In this document: positions 26,115 to 34,679 of the stretch, in pieces
Layout of the letters: every line of letters starts with the position of its first letter
Numbering within the stretch: position 1 is the first letter of the stretch
Assembly: GCA_025938935.1 (NCBI GenBank)
Contig: JAPCWB010000001.1
Span: forward strand, 2,108,001-2,172,000
Direction: 5' to 3'
Origin: Novosphingobium sp. MW5
Lineage (GTDB): Bacteria; Pseudomonadota; Alphaproteobacteria; Sphingomonadales; Sphingomonadaceae
DNA: 64,000 bases
Translations under genes and position numbers: made by a program
The notes under the pieces: model-generated
What the model saw: only the letters and a program-made list of their open reading frames with translations
What the model was told of the DNA's origin: nothing
The model's database searches: none

Positions 26115-27082
26115 ATGATGACCGAAATTTCCGTTTCACCGCTGAAGGAAGGCCTGCCGTTCGGGCGGCGCGTGCGCGGCGTAACCATGGCCGCCACCGA
26201 AGACGCGCAGACGCGCGACACCCTCAAGAACCTGTTCGTCGAGCACGGGGTGCTGCTGTTCGAGGATATGGACCCGAGCGACGCGCTTCAGGTGGCGGTA
26301 AGCAACGTGTTCGGCCCGCTGAAGGAACATCCGGTCAAGAACTTGAGCCGGGTCGATGCCGATGCCTATCCGGGCGTGGTCAAGATCCACAGCCCCGGCG
26401 GCAGTGGCGGGCTCGTCTCGATCGGCACGAAGCAGCTGTCGCACTGGCTGCCCTGGCACTTCGACCATGCCTATAACGACGAGCTCAACTATGCCGGCGT
26501 CCTGCGCGCGACTGAGATCGTGCCCGAGGGCGGGTTGACCGGCTTTACCGATGGCGTGGCGCTCTACGAGGCGTTCCCGAAGGACCTGCTCGCAAAGATC
26601 GAGGGCAAGACGATCATCTACACGCTCAACGTGCAGTATGAGACGATGCGCTTTGGCAAGCCCGATGACTTCGCTGTGCTGCGCTCCAAGCCGGTCCCGG
26701 CCGGCTTTGCCGACGACGTCGCCCGCATGCCGCGCGCGCTGCACCCGGCGGTCTGGACGCGGGATACGGGGAGAAGGTGCTCCACGTCAGCCCGTGGATG
26801 TGCGAGGGCATCGTCGGCATGGAAAACGCCGAGGGTGACGCCCTGCTCGAGGAGGTGACCCAGACCGTCAACCGCCTGTCGCAGGAGCTCAGCTACTGGC
26901 ACAAGTGGAGCCCCACCGACATGCTGATCTGGGACAACACCCGCGTCCTTCACGCCGTGTCCGGCCACGATCCGGCGCTCGACCGCACGATGCAGCGCAC
27001 CACGATCAAGGGCGACTATGGCCTCGGCCGGTTCGAGAATGACGCAGCGGGCGGGAAGATCCTCTCGGAGACCACCGTCTGA
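26115..27082 (+). CDS. TauD/TfdA-family dioxygenase (second copy), one-base deletion
   Basis: A non-haem Fe(II)/2-oxoglutarate dioxygenase, 322 residues when repaired. His115 and Asp117 in PWHFDHAYNDE and the distal His in NTRVLHAVSGHDP form the metal site; the Arg of ALDRTMQRTTIKG binds the cosubstrate. The reading frame shifts after AVWTR. Adding one G to the GGG run at 26761-26763 joins it to GYGEKVLHVSPWMCEGIVGMENAEGD. It is coupled by a stop/start overlap (TGATGG) to an alpha/beta hydrolase, so its product is probably hydrolysed next. It is only distantly related to the dioxygenase at 20715. Confidence 0.83.
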
Positions 27083-27948
27083 TGGCCCGGATTGACGTCG
27101 ACGGGCTCGAGATCGATTACGAGCTGATCGGGCCGGAGCTTGGCACGCCGCTCGTGCTGACGCCGGGCGGGCGCTATCCGCGCGATACGGCGGGGGTGCC
27201 GGAACTGGGGCAGGTCTTCGCGGACAACGGCTACCGCGTGCTGCTGTGGGACCGGCCGGGCTGCGGCGCCTCCGACATTGCCTTTACCGCGCCGAGCGAG
27301 TCGGTGATGAACTGCGAGGCGCTGGTCGGGCTGGTACGCGAGCTTGGCCTCAAGGACATTGTCATGACCGGCGGCTCGGCGGGATCGCGCATCACGCTCA
27401 TGGCGGCGGCGCGGATGCCGGAAAACGTGCGCAAGATCTCGATCTGGTGGATCAGCGGCGGGCCGGTGGGGCTGGCAGGACTGGCCTTCTTCTATTGCTA
27501 TGACCAGATCACCGCAGCCTCGATCGGGGGCATGGAAAAGGTCGTGGAACTGCCGAGCTGGGCCGATCAGATCCGCCGCAACCCGCGCATCCGCGACATC
27601 CTGCTGCGGCAGGACCCGGACGAATATATCGATACGATGCAGAAATGGGGCAAGGCCTTCGCCTATTCGGACGAGAGCCCGGTGCCCGGCATGGGGCCAG
27701 AAGACTGGGCGCGGCTGACCATGCCGGTGCAGGTCTTCCGTTCGGGCAAAAGCGATGTCGCCCACACCCGCCGGACCAGCGAGTGGGTGCACGAATTGCT
27801 GCCCAATTCGCAGATGTTCGAGCCGCCCTGGGGCGACCAGGAATGGAACTATGTCTCGACCTTCCCGGATGACATCGCCAACCGCCGTGGCCGGTTCGAG
27901 CGCTGGCCGCTGATCGCGCCCATGGTGCTCGATTTCCTGAAGGATTGA
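27082..27948 (+). CDS. Alpha/beta-hydrolase
   Basis: A 288-residue hydrolase. The oxyanion region is TPGGRYPRD, the nucleophile elbow MTGGSAGSRIT (Ser after GGSAG), and the early strand motif LLWDRPGCGASD is typical of C-C and ester hydrolases. The acid (Asp in VFRSGKSDVAHT) is evident; the expected late His is not plain, since the C-terminus reads PPWGDQEWNYVSTFPDD. This casts some doubt on a standard triad. It is directly coupled to the dioxygenase and followed, after a palindromic repeat, by a SnoaL-like gene. Confidence 0.84.
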   Translation: MARIDVDGLEIDYELIGPELGTPLVLTPGGRYPRDTAGVPELGQVFADNGYRVLLWDRPGCGASDIAFTAPSESVMNCEALVGLVRELGLKDIVMTGGSAGSRITLMAAARMPENVRKISIWWISGGPVGLAGLAFFYCYDQITAASIGGMEKVVELPSWADQIRRNPRIRDILLRQDPDEYIDTMQKWGKAFAYSDESPVPGMGPEDWARLTMPVQVFRSGKSDVAHTRRTSEWVHELLPNSQMFEPPWGDQEWNYVSTFPDDIANRRGRFERWPLIAPMVLDFLKD

Positions 27949-27958
27949 ACTACACTGC

Positions 27959-28055
27959 TTCGTCATTGCGAGGAGGCGAAGCCGACGCGGCAATCCAGAG
28001 CGTTTTGCGCGGTGGCCCTGGATTGCTTCGTCCCTACGGTCCTCGCAATGACGAA
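27959..28055. repeat. Dispersed palindromic element, copy A
   Basis: A 97-base imperfect palindrome. It begins TTCGTCATTGCGAGG and ends with the exact complement CCTCGCAATGACGAA; internal GGCAATCCAG also pairs with CTGGATTGC. A clear second copy lies at 46387-46473. It falls between the hydrolase and SnoaL genes of one operon, where it may stabilise or terminate RNA. Confidence 0.82.
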
Positions 28056-28065
28056 AGCGGGCAAC

Positions 28066-28602
28066 ATGAATGCAAATCTTGAAGAACGCCTGCGCGACCT
28101 GCTGGACCGCGATGCCATCTGGCAAGTTGTCCAGCGCAACGCCCGCTCGCTTGACCGCTGCGATACCGAAATGGGGCTGGCCTGCTACTGGCCCGAGGCG
28201 ATCGACGATCACAACCACTTCATCGGCACGCCGCAGGCCTTCCTTTCCTATGCCCATGCCGTGTCGCGCTCGTTCGAAAGCTGCCAGCACAACCTCGCCA
28301 CGCACAATTGCGAACTGGCGGGGGACGAGGCCTTTGCCGAGACCTATTACACCTTCACCGCCCACGCCGCCGCGCCGCCGCACTTCATGGCGACAGGGCG
28401 CTACGTGGACCACTTCCAGCGCCGCGGCGGCGAATGGCGCATCCTCAACCGCGTGTGCATCGTGGACGGGCAGTATGACCTGATGCCATCGGCCCTGGGG
28501 GCAGGGCAGGGCGAGGCCTATGCGCCCGGCGAGAAGCCGGTGGCGCGGAACAAAAGCGATGTGAGCTATCAGCGGCCGCTGAAGGTGCGGCAACCCAAAT
28601 AA
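28066..28602 (+). CDS. SnoaL-like (NTF2-fold) protein
   Basis: A 178-residue cone-shaped barrel protein of the SnoaL_4/ring-hydroxylating-dioxygenase-beta-like group: LEERLRDLLDRDAIWQVVQRNARSLDRCDTEMGLACYWPEA at the N-terminus and GRYVDHFQRRGGEWRILNRVCIVD at the C-terminus. The Tyr and Asp/His positions (a CYWPEAIDDHNHF segment and the HNC of THNCEL) line the expected cavity. Relatives are isomerases, dehydratases or structural oxygenase partners. ATG at 28066 is used; upstream codons fall in the palindromic repeat. A second SnoaL gene (30044) is encoded nearby on the other strand. Confidence 0.83.
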   Translation: MNANLEERLRDLLDRDAIWQVVQRNARSLDRCDTEMGLACYWPEAIDDHNHFIGTPQAFLSYAHAVSRSFESCQHNLATHNCELAGDEAFAETYYTFTAHAAAPPHFMATGRYVDHFQRRGGEWRILNRVCIVDGQYDLMPSALGAGQGEAYAPGEKPVARNKSDVSYQRPLKVRQPK

Positions 28603-28604
28603 CC

Positions 28605-28689
28605 GTCGCCCCGTGCTTGACACGGGGCTTGGCTTTTCTTCGCTGACCTCTCGCTGAAAGCACAGCCTAGCCCCGTGTCACGGGGCGAC
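28605..28689. repeat. Long imperfect inverted repeat between convergent genes
   Basis: The arms start with GTCGCCCCGTG and end with the complement CACGGGGCGAC, then continue inward through ACACGGGGCT/AGCCCCGTGT. The left arm has a four-base extra segment. It occupies almost the full gap between the SnoaL gene and the dienelactone hydrolase and should fold in both transcripts. A dispersed-repeat origin is likely but no second copy was seen here. Confidence 0.75.
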
Positions 28690-28693
28690 GAGG

Positions 28694-29413
28694 TTATTGT
28701 TCGAGGGTCAAGGCAAGCAGTTCCATCGTCGCCGCCCAGCTGAGCCTTGCCGCCAGCGCATCATAGGCAATCCCTTCGCGCCCCATGCTATCCGCCGCCG
28801 GGTCGGTGAAGCCATGCTGGGCCTCGCCGAAAGTGGTGATCGTGTGGCGCACTCCCGCTGAAACCATTTCGGCACGCAGGCCTTCGATGTGATCGAGCGG
28901 CGCATAGGGATCCTTCGCACCGCAGAAGGCCGCAACTTCTCCGGCGAAGGCACCAGGCTGCATCGGCGCGTTGCTGGTGAGGATGCCGTGATAGCTGACC
29001 ACCGCCTTCGCCGCCGCGCCGCTGCGCGCCAGTTCCAGCACGCAGGTGCCGCCGAAGCAGAAACCGATAGCTGCAACGCGGCTGGCGTCGACTTCCGGCA
29101 TGGCGCTCACCCGGTTGAACCAGGCGACGACGCGCTCGCGCAGCAGCGCCGGGTCCTTCATGATCCGCTCGAATTCCGCTCCGTTTGCCGCATGATCGCC
29201 CGCGGGCGCGCCGCCGCCGTACATGTCGGTTGCCACCGCGACATAGCCGAGCGCCGCCAGCTTGCCCGCCACGCCGCGCACATGATCGCCGATGCCGAGC
29301 GCATTGTGCATGACCAGCACCGCCGGATGCGGGCTGCTGCCCTCGGGCAGGGCGGCCTGCCCGATGAGGTGCGCGCCAGCGTGGTCAAGCTCGACCGGAG
29401 TCAAATCCCGCAC
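28694..29413 (-). CDS. Dienelactone hydrolase family protein
   Basis: An alpha/beta-hydrolase of 239 residues. The cysteine nucleophile typical of dienelactone hydrolases lies in AAIGFCFGGTCVLEL, and the Asp and His of the triad in FCGAKDPYAP and GEAQHGFTDP. Dienelactone hydrolases open muconolactone-type lactones in chlorocatechol pathways; many relatives act on unrelated esters. It starts at GTG 29413 after a GAGG site. A sodC gene lies 23 bases upstream on the same strand. With no ring-cleavage genes nearby, the substrate remains open. Confidence 0.87.
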   Translation of the reverse strand: MRDLTPVELDHAGAHLIGQAALPEGSSPHPAVLVMHNALGIGDHVRGVAGKLAALGYVAVATDMYGGGAPAGDHAANGAEFERIMKDPALLRERVVAWFNRVSAMPEVDASRVAAIGFCFGGTCVLELARSGAAAKAVVSYHGILTSNAPMQPGAFAGEVAAFCGAKDPYAPLDHIEGLRAEMVSAGVRHTITTFGEAQHGFTDPAADSMGREGIAYDALAARLSWAATMELLALTLEQ

Positions 29414-29436
29414 TCAATTCCTCCCCAAATGCGCGG

Positions 29437-29970
29437 TCAGTTCTTCTTGAACACGCCGCAGGCCACGCGGTCACCGCTGTTGCCCGATGGGTCGGTCAGG
29501 TAATCGTCGGGCCCGGCGTGGAGCACGATTGCCGTGCCGTCCTTGTCCATCATTTCGGCAACCAATGCGCGGGCCGAACCGGTGAGCGGAATGTCGGCAA
29601 AGGCCACGCCGCTCGCATCAGCGGTCACGTTTGGCAGGTCGCCCAAATGGCTGCCCATCGGGTTCTTCGTGCCGTGCTGATGGCCCGCGGGATTGAGATG
29701 CCCGCCGGCGCTGGTGAACTTCGGTCCTTTGCAGCTGCCGGTGGTGTGGAAATGCAAGCCGTGCTCGCCCGGCGTGATGCCGGTGAACGAGACACGCAGC
29801 ATGGCCTTGTCGCGCTTGACGATGACCACGGCATAGCCCGCATCGCGTCCTTCGCCGGTGAAGACCGGGGCCGAGGCGATCGCCTGCGCGGCAGGAGCGG
29901 GTGCCTTTGCGGCGAGCGGGGCGCCCGCGATGACGAGGCCAAGAACTGCCAGTTTTGCATAAGCTTGCAT
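29437..29970 (-). CDS. sodC: Cu/Zn superoxide dismutase, exported
   Basis: A 177-residue periplasmic superoxide dismutase. The signal peptide is MQAYAKLAVLGLVIAGAPLAAKA. Copper and zinc ligands are in HGLHFHTTGSCKGP, SAGGHLNPAGHQHG and AIVLHAGPDD. A disulfide is expected between the Cys of GSC and that of RVACGVF. The ATG at 29970 follows a GGAGA site. The gene is expected to protect the envelope from superoxide produced by nearby redox enzymes; there is no visible coupling to them. Confidence 0.93.
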   Translation of the reverse strand: MQAYAKLAVLGLVIAGAPLAAKAPAPAAQAIASAPVFTGEGRDAGYAVVIVKRDKAMLRVSFTGITPGEHGLHFHTTGSCKGPKFTSAGGHLNPAGHQHGTKNPMGSHLGDLPNVTADASGVAFADIPLTGSARALVAEMMDKDGTAIVLHAGPDDYLTDPSGNSGDRVACGVFKKN

Positions 29971-30043
29971 GGGAATCTCCATCACGGCGCGAGTGCCTTT
30001 ACGCTCCGCAGCGTAAACGGCGGAAGCAGCGGCTTGTTCCAGA

Positions 30044-30571
30044 CTAGCCGCGCGCTCCGCGCTGGAAAAGCGGCATTGCAAGTTCGCCGTAACTTGGATC
30101 GTTGACGAAGTCCGGAAAGGCCACCTCGGGTCCGGCGAGCGGGCGGCGGATCTTCAGGTCATAGGTCACGACCCTCTTCGAAAAGCGCCACTTGCCGTCC
30201 GCGCAGCGGCGGTAATTGTCGATGTAGCGCACCGCCATCAGGTCTTCCATCTGGCCGCCCTTGCCATCGGGGATCACGTGATAGGCCAGCGCATAGACCT
30301 CCCCGCAGCCGGTCCCCGCTTCCACGTCCACATCGATCAGGTGATTGCAGGCATGATGCCCGCTGTAAGGCATGAAGGGGAAGGAGCGCTCGATGAAGTC
30401 GCAATAGTCCTTTTGCCCCCCGTCGAAGCTGTCACCGTGCGTGTCGGTCGCATCCTCGGTGTAGAGGTCGCGCAGCAGGTTGATGTCCTTGCGGTCGATC
30501 GCGCGCGAGTAGAGCAGGGCCAAGTCACGGATTTCGTCCTTGGCCACAAGTTTGGCGAGGGCGTCGGTCAT
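30044..30571 (-). CDS. SnoaL-like protein at the end of the Rieske operon
   Basis: A 175-residue NTF2-fold protein: LVAKDEIRDLALLYSRAIDRKDINLLRDLYTEDATDTHGDSF is the standard SnoaL_4 N-terminus, and GHHACNHLIDVDVEAGTGCGEVYALAYHV the core sheet. It overlaps the upstream sulfotransferase gene by four bases, so it is the last gene of a Rieske oxygenase/SDR/sulfotransferase/SnoaL unit. Family members dehydrate or isomerise ring compounds. Asp/His candidates (DATDTHGD, SGHHACNH) suggest catalytic rather than structural function. Confidence 0.86.
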   Translation of the reverse strand: MTDALAKLVAKDEIRDLALLYSRAIDRKDINLLRDLYTEDATDTHGDSFDGGQKDYCDFIERSFPFMPYSGHHACNHLIDVDVEAGTGCGEVYALAYHVIPDGKGGQMEDLMAVRYIDNYRRCADGKWRFSKRVVTYDLKIRRPLAGPEVAFPDFVNDPSYGELAMPLFQRGARG

Positions 30572-31740
30572 GCGGAAATCTCCTTCAGGGCGTCGGCTTC
30601 GCGCGGAATGGCAAAACGCGCGCGGTAAGCGGCAAAGCGGGCCTCGACCTCGGCGGCATCGAGGCCGAACTGGGCGAGCGCATAGTCGTTGGCGCCGCGC
30701 GCATTCTTGGGATTTTCGCGCCGCCAGCCGGCGATTTCGGCCATGACGTCGGGCGGGGAGCCTATGCCGAGTTCGCCGTGGACGCGCGCCATTTCACCCG
30801 CCGGATCGGCGACGAGGCGGTAGTAGTCGACATGGACGACCCGCGCCGCCTCCGGCCCGTCGCAGAACGCCATGAGTCGCTCGATGTGCCGCTCGATAAA
30901 ATGCAGCATCTGCGCGCCAACCCGCGCCGGATCGACATGGTCATAGCGTGTGCGCCGCAGGGTCAGCGTCATCTTGGCGATCGAGGCGAGCACCTGCACC
31001 GGGTCGCGGTGCGTCACGGCATAGCGCGCGCCGGGATGGACCGCGCAGATCGCGTCCATGAACAGCAGGTGGTTGGGATATTTCAGCGCCCATGGCTTCG
31101 CCTCGCCGCGCCATTGCAGCAGCTGGAGCTGGCGCTTGTGCGCGCGGTAGGCGGGCAGGGGATCGCAGGCATCCAGCAGCCAGTCGAAATAGCTGGGTAC
31201 GTCATAGACGTTGTGAAAGCCTGCGGCGGTGACGCCTTGCTCAAGGAAGGCGTGGCACTCGTCCGACCCGTCCTCGTCATAAAGGTGCAGCGCGGCGAAG
31301 TTTTCCGGCTCGGCCGGGCGGGTGCGCGCGCGAACTTCGCGGGCGAAGGCCTTGCGTTGTTCGACCGACTGGGCGTCGACGGCGGGCGGCGGCAGGGGGA
31401 CAAGGCTTTGCCAGGTGCGCACCAGTTGGAAGCGGCGGTCGCGGTCGAACAGGTACTGGAAATAGGTCGTCCCCGAACGCGGCAGCCCGCAGAGGAACAG
31501 GGCGTCGATGGGTTCGTCTAGAATCTCGGGATGCTCGGCGCACCACTTCAAGCCGCCGATGCGGTCGGCCTGCCGGGTGACCAAAGCGCGGCGGGCGGAC
31601 GCTTCGCCATCGGCATTGAGCCCGCTGGCGTTAAGCGCCTCACAGAGAACGGCAAGATTGTCGGAAATCGCCGGTTCACTATCGGCAAAACCGGCCTTTT
31701 CCTGTGCTTCCGTAAGGATGGCGAAGGCATCAAGGCTCAT
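30568..31740 (-). CDS. PAPS-dependent sulfotransferase-family protein
   Basis: A 390-residue protein with the 5'-phosphosulfate loop [19 protein letters not shown] near residue 82 and a 3'-phosphate-binding segment [33 protein letters not shown] matches the bacterial Sulfotransfer_3 group. Such enzymes move sulfate from PAPS to a hydroxyl or amine. It is translationally coupled at both ends (four-base overlaps with the SDR and the SnoaL gene). A second relative lies at 46484-47644, and PAPS synthesis genes lie at 52896-55732. Confidence 0.87.
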   Translation of the reverse strand: MSLDAFAILTEAQEKAGFADSEPAISDNLAVLCEALNASGLNADGEASARRALVTRQADRIGGLKWCAEHPEILDEPIDALFLCGLPRSGTTYFQYLFDRDRRFQLVRTWQSLVPLPPPAVDAQSVEQRKAFAREVRARTRPAEPENFAALHLYDEDGSDECHAFLEQGVTAAGFHNVYDVPSYFDWLLDACDPLPAYRAHKRQLQLLQWRGEAKPWALKYPNHLLFMDAICAVHPGARYAVTHRDPVQVLASIAKMTLTLRRTRYDHVDPARVGAQMLHFIERHIERLMAFCDGPEAARVVHVDYYRLVADPAGEMARVHGELGIGSPPDVMAEIAGWRRENPKNARGANDYALAQFGLDAAEVEARFAAYRARFAIPREADALKEISA

Positions 31741-32552
31741 CGCAGCAGCGCCCCGCCGTCAACCTGCCAGACTTGCCCGGTCACCCAACTGGCCTGCGCG
31801 GAGGCGAGCCAAGCCACCAGCGAGGCGACTTCCTCCGGCGTCCCGACCGGGCGGCCCAGCAGCGGCTGGCGCGCGCGCATCGACTTTTCATGCTCGCTCG
31901 AATTGCCGAAAGCCTCGGCGAAGAAATTGCTGGCGGGGTTGAACCGGCTGCCCGCGCTGTAGGCGGCGGGATCGGCGGACATCGTGCCATAGGGCGCGAC
32001 GCAATTGACGCGGATGCCGTGCTGGCCGACTTCCTTTGCCAGGACCCGGGTAAAGGCGTGGACCGCGCCCTTCATCGCCGAATAGACGGCCAGCTGGTAA
32101 TCGCCGACGATCCCTGCGGTGGAGCCGATATTGACCACCGCGCCGCCCTTGCGCTCGATCATGCCGGGCAGCACCGCATGAGTCATCGCCATGACGGTGC
32201 GCAGGTTGATGTCGTAGTCACCCTGCCACAATGCCGGGTCGCTATCGGCGAACATGCCCTTGGTGGAATTGCCGCCGACGTTGTTGACCAGCACCTCGAC
32301 CGGGCCGAGCGCTTCGGCGGTGGTCAGGATGGTCTGCGGGGTGTCGGGCGCGAGCATGTCGATGGCCAGGAACTGCGCCTCCGCAGCACCATTTTTCCGC
32401 GCTATATCAACGACTTTCGCGCCCGCCTCAGCATCGCGGCCAGTGAACAGGATCTTGGCGCCTTCGCTTGCCAGTGCCAGCACGATGGCGCGGCCGATGT
32501 TCGCCGTGCCGCCGGTGACAATCGCCACCTTGCCTTGCAGCCCAAGGTCCAT
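31737..32552 (-). CDS. Short-chain dehydrogenase of the Rieske operon
   Basis: A 271-residue classical [18 protein letters not shown] (cofactor), [12 protein letters not shown], Ser in [15 protein letters not shown] and YSAMK as the Tyr-Lys pair. GRDAEAG after beta-2 carries Arg, so NADP is possible. The insert [27 protein letters not shown] is longer than average and would shape a large substrate pocket. It lies 17 bases downstream of the Rieske oxygenase gene. In comparable operons such SDRs oxidise the diol or alcohol made by the oxygenase. Confidence 0.88.
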   Translation of the reverse strand: MDLGLQGKVAIVTGGTANIGRAIVLALASEGAKILFTGRDAEAGAKVVDIARKNGAAEAQFLAIDMLAPDTPQTILTTAEALGPVEVLVNNVGGNSTKGMFADSDPALWQGDYDINLRTVMAMTHAVLPGMIERKGGAVVNIGSTAGIVGDYQLAVYSAMKGAVHAFTRVLAKEVGQHGIRVNCVAPYGTMSADPAAYSAGSRFNPASNFFAEAFGNSSEHEKSMRARQPLLGRPVGTPEEVASLVAWLASAQASWVTGQVWQVDGGALLR

Positions 32553-32569
32553 CGCCCGCTATCTCCCGA

Positions 32570-33760
32570 TCAGGTTATACCCTGTTCGGCCTTGTATTCG
32601 GTCACCGCCTTGTCAACCATCATGAAGAGATGGCGGCAGAGCACTTCCTGTTGCTGGAAATGGATGTGTTCGAGGGCCCCGCTCGAGAGGCCGCGCTGGC
32701 CGGCCTCGATCACCGAGACGTCTTCCGAATGGATGTCGCGCGTCAGGCCCAGGCCGAACTCGCGGGCGAAGCGGACGGCGGGGGTCTTGTCCTCGTTTAT
32801 CCAGTAGAGCCGGATCACGCCGCGCGATTTTTCAGGGCCGATCGGGAATACGGTGTGGCTGAAATTGTTGCCGCTCGATCCCAGCATGAAGAAGCTGGGG
32901 AAGACGGCGAAATAGGTGCGGTTCTCGGGATTTTCGGGGATGTCGCCGCGCGCGGCCATTTTCATGCCGGCCATGATGCCCAGCTTCTGCACCGGGGTCA
33001 TCAGGTCCATGCCCTCGGGGTTGGTCCAGATCGTCTGCGTGCGGTGCGGATCGTGCAGGTGCTGCGCAGAAGGATAGCCGAAGGGGTTCGCCGGTGAGAA
33101 TGTCGCCTTGCCTGTGCTCGTGTGGATGAAGCGCAGGTGGTAGCTTTCCTGGAAGTTGTCGTACGTCAGCTTCCAGTTGGCATCGATGTCATAGACATAT
33201 TCCGAAAAGTGCGTGGCATGGGCGCAGGGCACCTTTTCCATGCCGTCAGCCAGCGGGCCGAGGAATTCGCGCAGGGACTGGCGAGGTTCCTTCTCGAAGT
33301 TGACGAAGATCAGCCCGCCATGGACTTCGCAGGCGACCTGGCGCAGGCCGCAGTCCTTCTTGTCGAGCCCGAAGCGCTCGAAATCGGGAGCGGAAAGCAG
33401 GGCGCCGTCGGTGCCGAAGGTCCACATGTGATAGCGGCACGAAAACTTCGCCTGCTTGCCGCAGCTTTCGTCCGTCAGCTGCGTGCCGCGGTGCGTGCAG
33501 GCGTTGTGGAAGGCGCGCACCGTGCCGTCCTTGCCGCGCACGATGAGCAGCGAGGCGCGGGCGAATTCCACTTCGCGGCGGATGAAATTGCCGCTTTCGG
33601 GCACTTCGCAGACGTGGCCGATGGGGAACCAGGTACGCAGGAAGATCGCCCGCCGCTCCAGCTCGAACCATTCAGGATCATAGTAAGCCTTCGCCGGAAT
33701 CGGCGCATTGCCGAGATCGGGGACTTCCGCCTGGGTAAAGGAACCGGCTTCGACGTTCAT
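32570..33760 (-). CDS. Rieske [2Fe-2S] ring-hydroxylating oxygenase, alpha subunit
   Basis: A 396-residue non-haem iron oxygenase. The Rieske cluster ligands are Cys88/His90 (ACTHRG) and Cys108/His111 (CRYHMW). The catalytic iron ligands His208 and His213 lie in YDNFQESYHLRFIH; a carboxylate in the SEDVSVIEAGQRGL segment is the likely third position. The single-component length suggests a homomeric enzyme fed by a ferredoxin and reductase encoded elsewhere. ATG at 33760 has a GGAGAG site eight bases upstream; an earlier ATG at 33778 has none. It sits behind a candidate MarR operator and probably defines the operon's substrate, which is unknown. Confidence 0.9.
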   Translation of the reverse strand: MNVEAGSFTQAEVPDLGNAPIPAKAYYDPEWFELERRAIFLRTWFPIGHVCEVPESGNFIRREVEFARASLLIVRGKDGTVRAFHNACTHRGTQLTDESCGKQAKFSCRYHMWTFGTDGALLSAPDFERFGLDKKDCGLRQVACEVHGGLIFVNFEKEPRQSLREFLGPLADGMEKVPCAHATHFSEYVYDIDANWKLTYDNFQESYHLRFIHTSTGKATFSPANPFGYPSAQHLHDPHRTQTIWTNPEGMDLMTPVQKLGIMAGMKMAARGDIPENPENRTYFAVFPSFFMLGSSGNNFSHTVFPIGPEKSRGVIRLYWINEDKTPAVRFAREFGLGLTRDIHSEDVSVIEAGQRGLSSGALEHIHFQQQEVLCRHLFMMVDKAVTEYKAEQGIT

Positions 33761-33810
33761 GACATCGCTCTCCAACATGTGTTGGCAGCGGTCTAATGCA
33801 GTCGCTCAAC

Positions 33811-33834
33811 TTTTACAACAGATGTGTAGTAAAA
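33811..33834. promoter_or_regulatory. Candidate MarR operator before the Rieske oxygenase gene
   Basis: A 10-base inverted repeat with 9 of 10 matches, TTTTACAACA and TGTAGTAAAA, separated by four bases. It sits in the 76-base gap between the MarR stop and the Rieske start. AT-rich dyads of this length are typical MarR sites. Its location fits control of the Rieske/SDR/sulfotransferase/SnoaL unit by the gene directly upstream. Confidence 0.6.
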
Positions 33835-33836
33835 AC

Positions 33837-34364
33837 TCACGTCGGAGTGGAGCTCTCCCGCAGGTCGCGCAGCATCCGGGTGAACAGCCGCACCTCTTCC
33901 GGGGTGTAATTGGCGAGGCCGGCGCGCAGGATGCGGTCGATCTCGGCATGGATGACCTTGTGTTCCGCAAGCCCCTTTTCGGTCAGCGCGAGTTCGGTGC
34001 GGCGCTTGTCTGTCGCGCCCGGCTTGCTGGTGATCAGCCCGGCTTCGGTCAGGCGGGCGAGTTCGGCGGACATCAGGCTGCGGCCGATGCCCATGACCTC
34101 GGACAGTTCGTGCGGGAAAACCACGCCCGCATCGATCAGGTTGAGCAGCCAGGCCCCGCGCGGGCCGAGCGAATTGCGCTCTGTAACGCCCTTGCTGGCA
34201 GCCATGATCGGGCGTGAAGCGAAGACAAGACCGTGGCACAGCAGGCCCAGGTCGTCCCACGTAAGCGGCGCGCCCTTTGGGCGGTTAGCAGAGCGCCAGG
34301 CTTCATCACCGATGCGGTTGAGGATGGCCTCGCGAACAGTGCTGTCTTGCTTGATCTTCGTCAT
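33837..34364 (-). CDS. MarR-family regulator
   Basis: A 175-residue winged-helix protein: the core is SLGPRGAWLLNLIDAGVVFPHELSEVMGIGRSLMSAELARLTEAGLITSKPGATDKRRTELALTEKG, with the DxR-type wing TDKRR. The N-terminal 40 residues form a dimer arm. It lies 12 bases after the HiPIP gene and 76 bases before the Rieske gene on the same strand, so it may be read from the upstream redox operon and control the downstream one. The ligand is probably a phenolic acid or the oxygenase substrate, by family precedent. Confidence 0.9.
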   Translation of the reverse strand: MTKIKQDSTVREAILNRIGDEAWRSANRPKGAPLTWDDLGLLCHGLVFASRPIMAASKGVTERNSLGPRGAWLLNLIDAGVVFPHELSEVMGIGRSLMSAELARLTEAGLITSKPGATDKRRTELALTEKGLAEHKVIHAEIDRILRAGLANYTPEEVRLFTRMLRDLRESSTPT

Positions 34365-34376
34365 CGAAGACGACGA

Positions 34377-34679
34377 TTAGCCCGCCTTCGCCGCAAAGGA
34401 ACTACAAATCGAATTGGCGCTGACCTGCGATGTCAGAATCTGGCACGATCCGCAGTCACCCGTGCCCTTGAAAAAGGCGCAGAGACCGCAGCGCTTGCCC
34501 GGTTCCTTGGAGACAGCCTCGAAATCGAGCGAGGCGCGCAGGCTCTTCTGCGCGGCGGGCAAGGTGGCGGGATCGGCGCAGGTATCGGCGCGCGCCGGGG
34601 CGAGGCGCCCCATTGCCACTGCGGCGACCGGGGCCACGGCGGCGAGCGCAAGGAACCGGCGGCGAGTTTCGTCCATCAT
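34377..34679 (-). CDS. High-potential iron-sulfur protein (HiPIP), Tat-exported
   Basis: A 100-residue protein with a twin-arginine signal (DETRRRFLALAAVAPVAAVA), so it is folded with its cluster before export to the periplasm. Mature cysteines at 63, 66, 78 and 91 (CGLC, GSCQ, SICSS) fit the HiPIP [4Fe-4S] pattern; two other cysteines, in the segment DTCAD and at 75, are extra. HiPIPs carry single electrons to oxidases or reaction centres. It is the last gene of the overlapping DUF1592/DUF1552 operon, making it the likely electron acceptor for that system. Confidence 0.88.
   Translation of the reverse strand: MMDETRRRFLALAAVAPVAAVAMGRLAPARADTCADPATLPAAQKSLRASLDFEAVSKEPGKRCGLCAFFKGTGDCGSCQILTSQVSANSICSSFAAKAG

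Noticed and set aside
27016..28623. 535-residue - strand frame across the dioxygenase, hydrolase and SnoaL genes
   Set aside because: It covers a repeat element and three well-supported + strand genes and is low-complexity; an antisense shadow.
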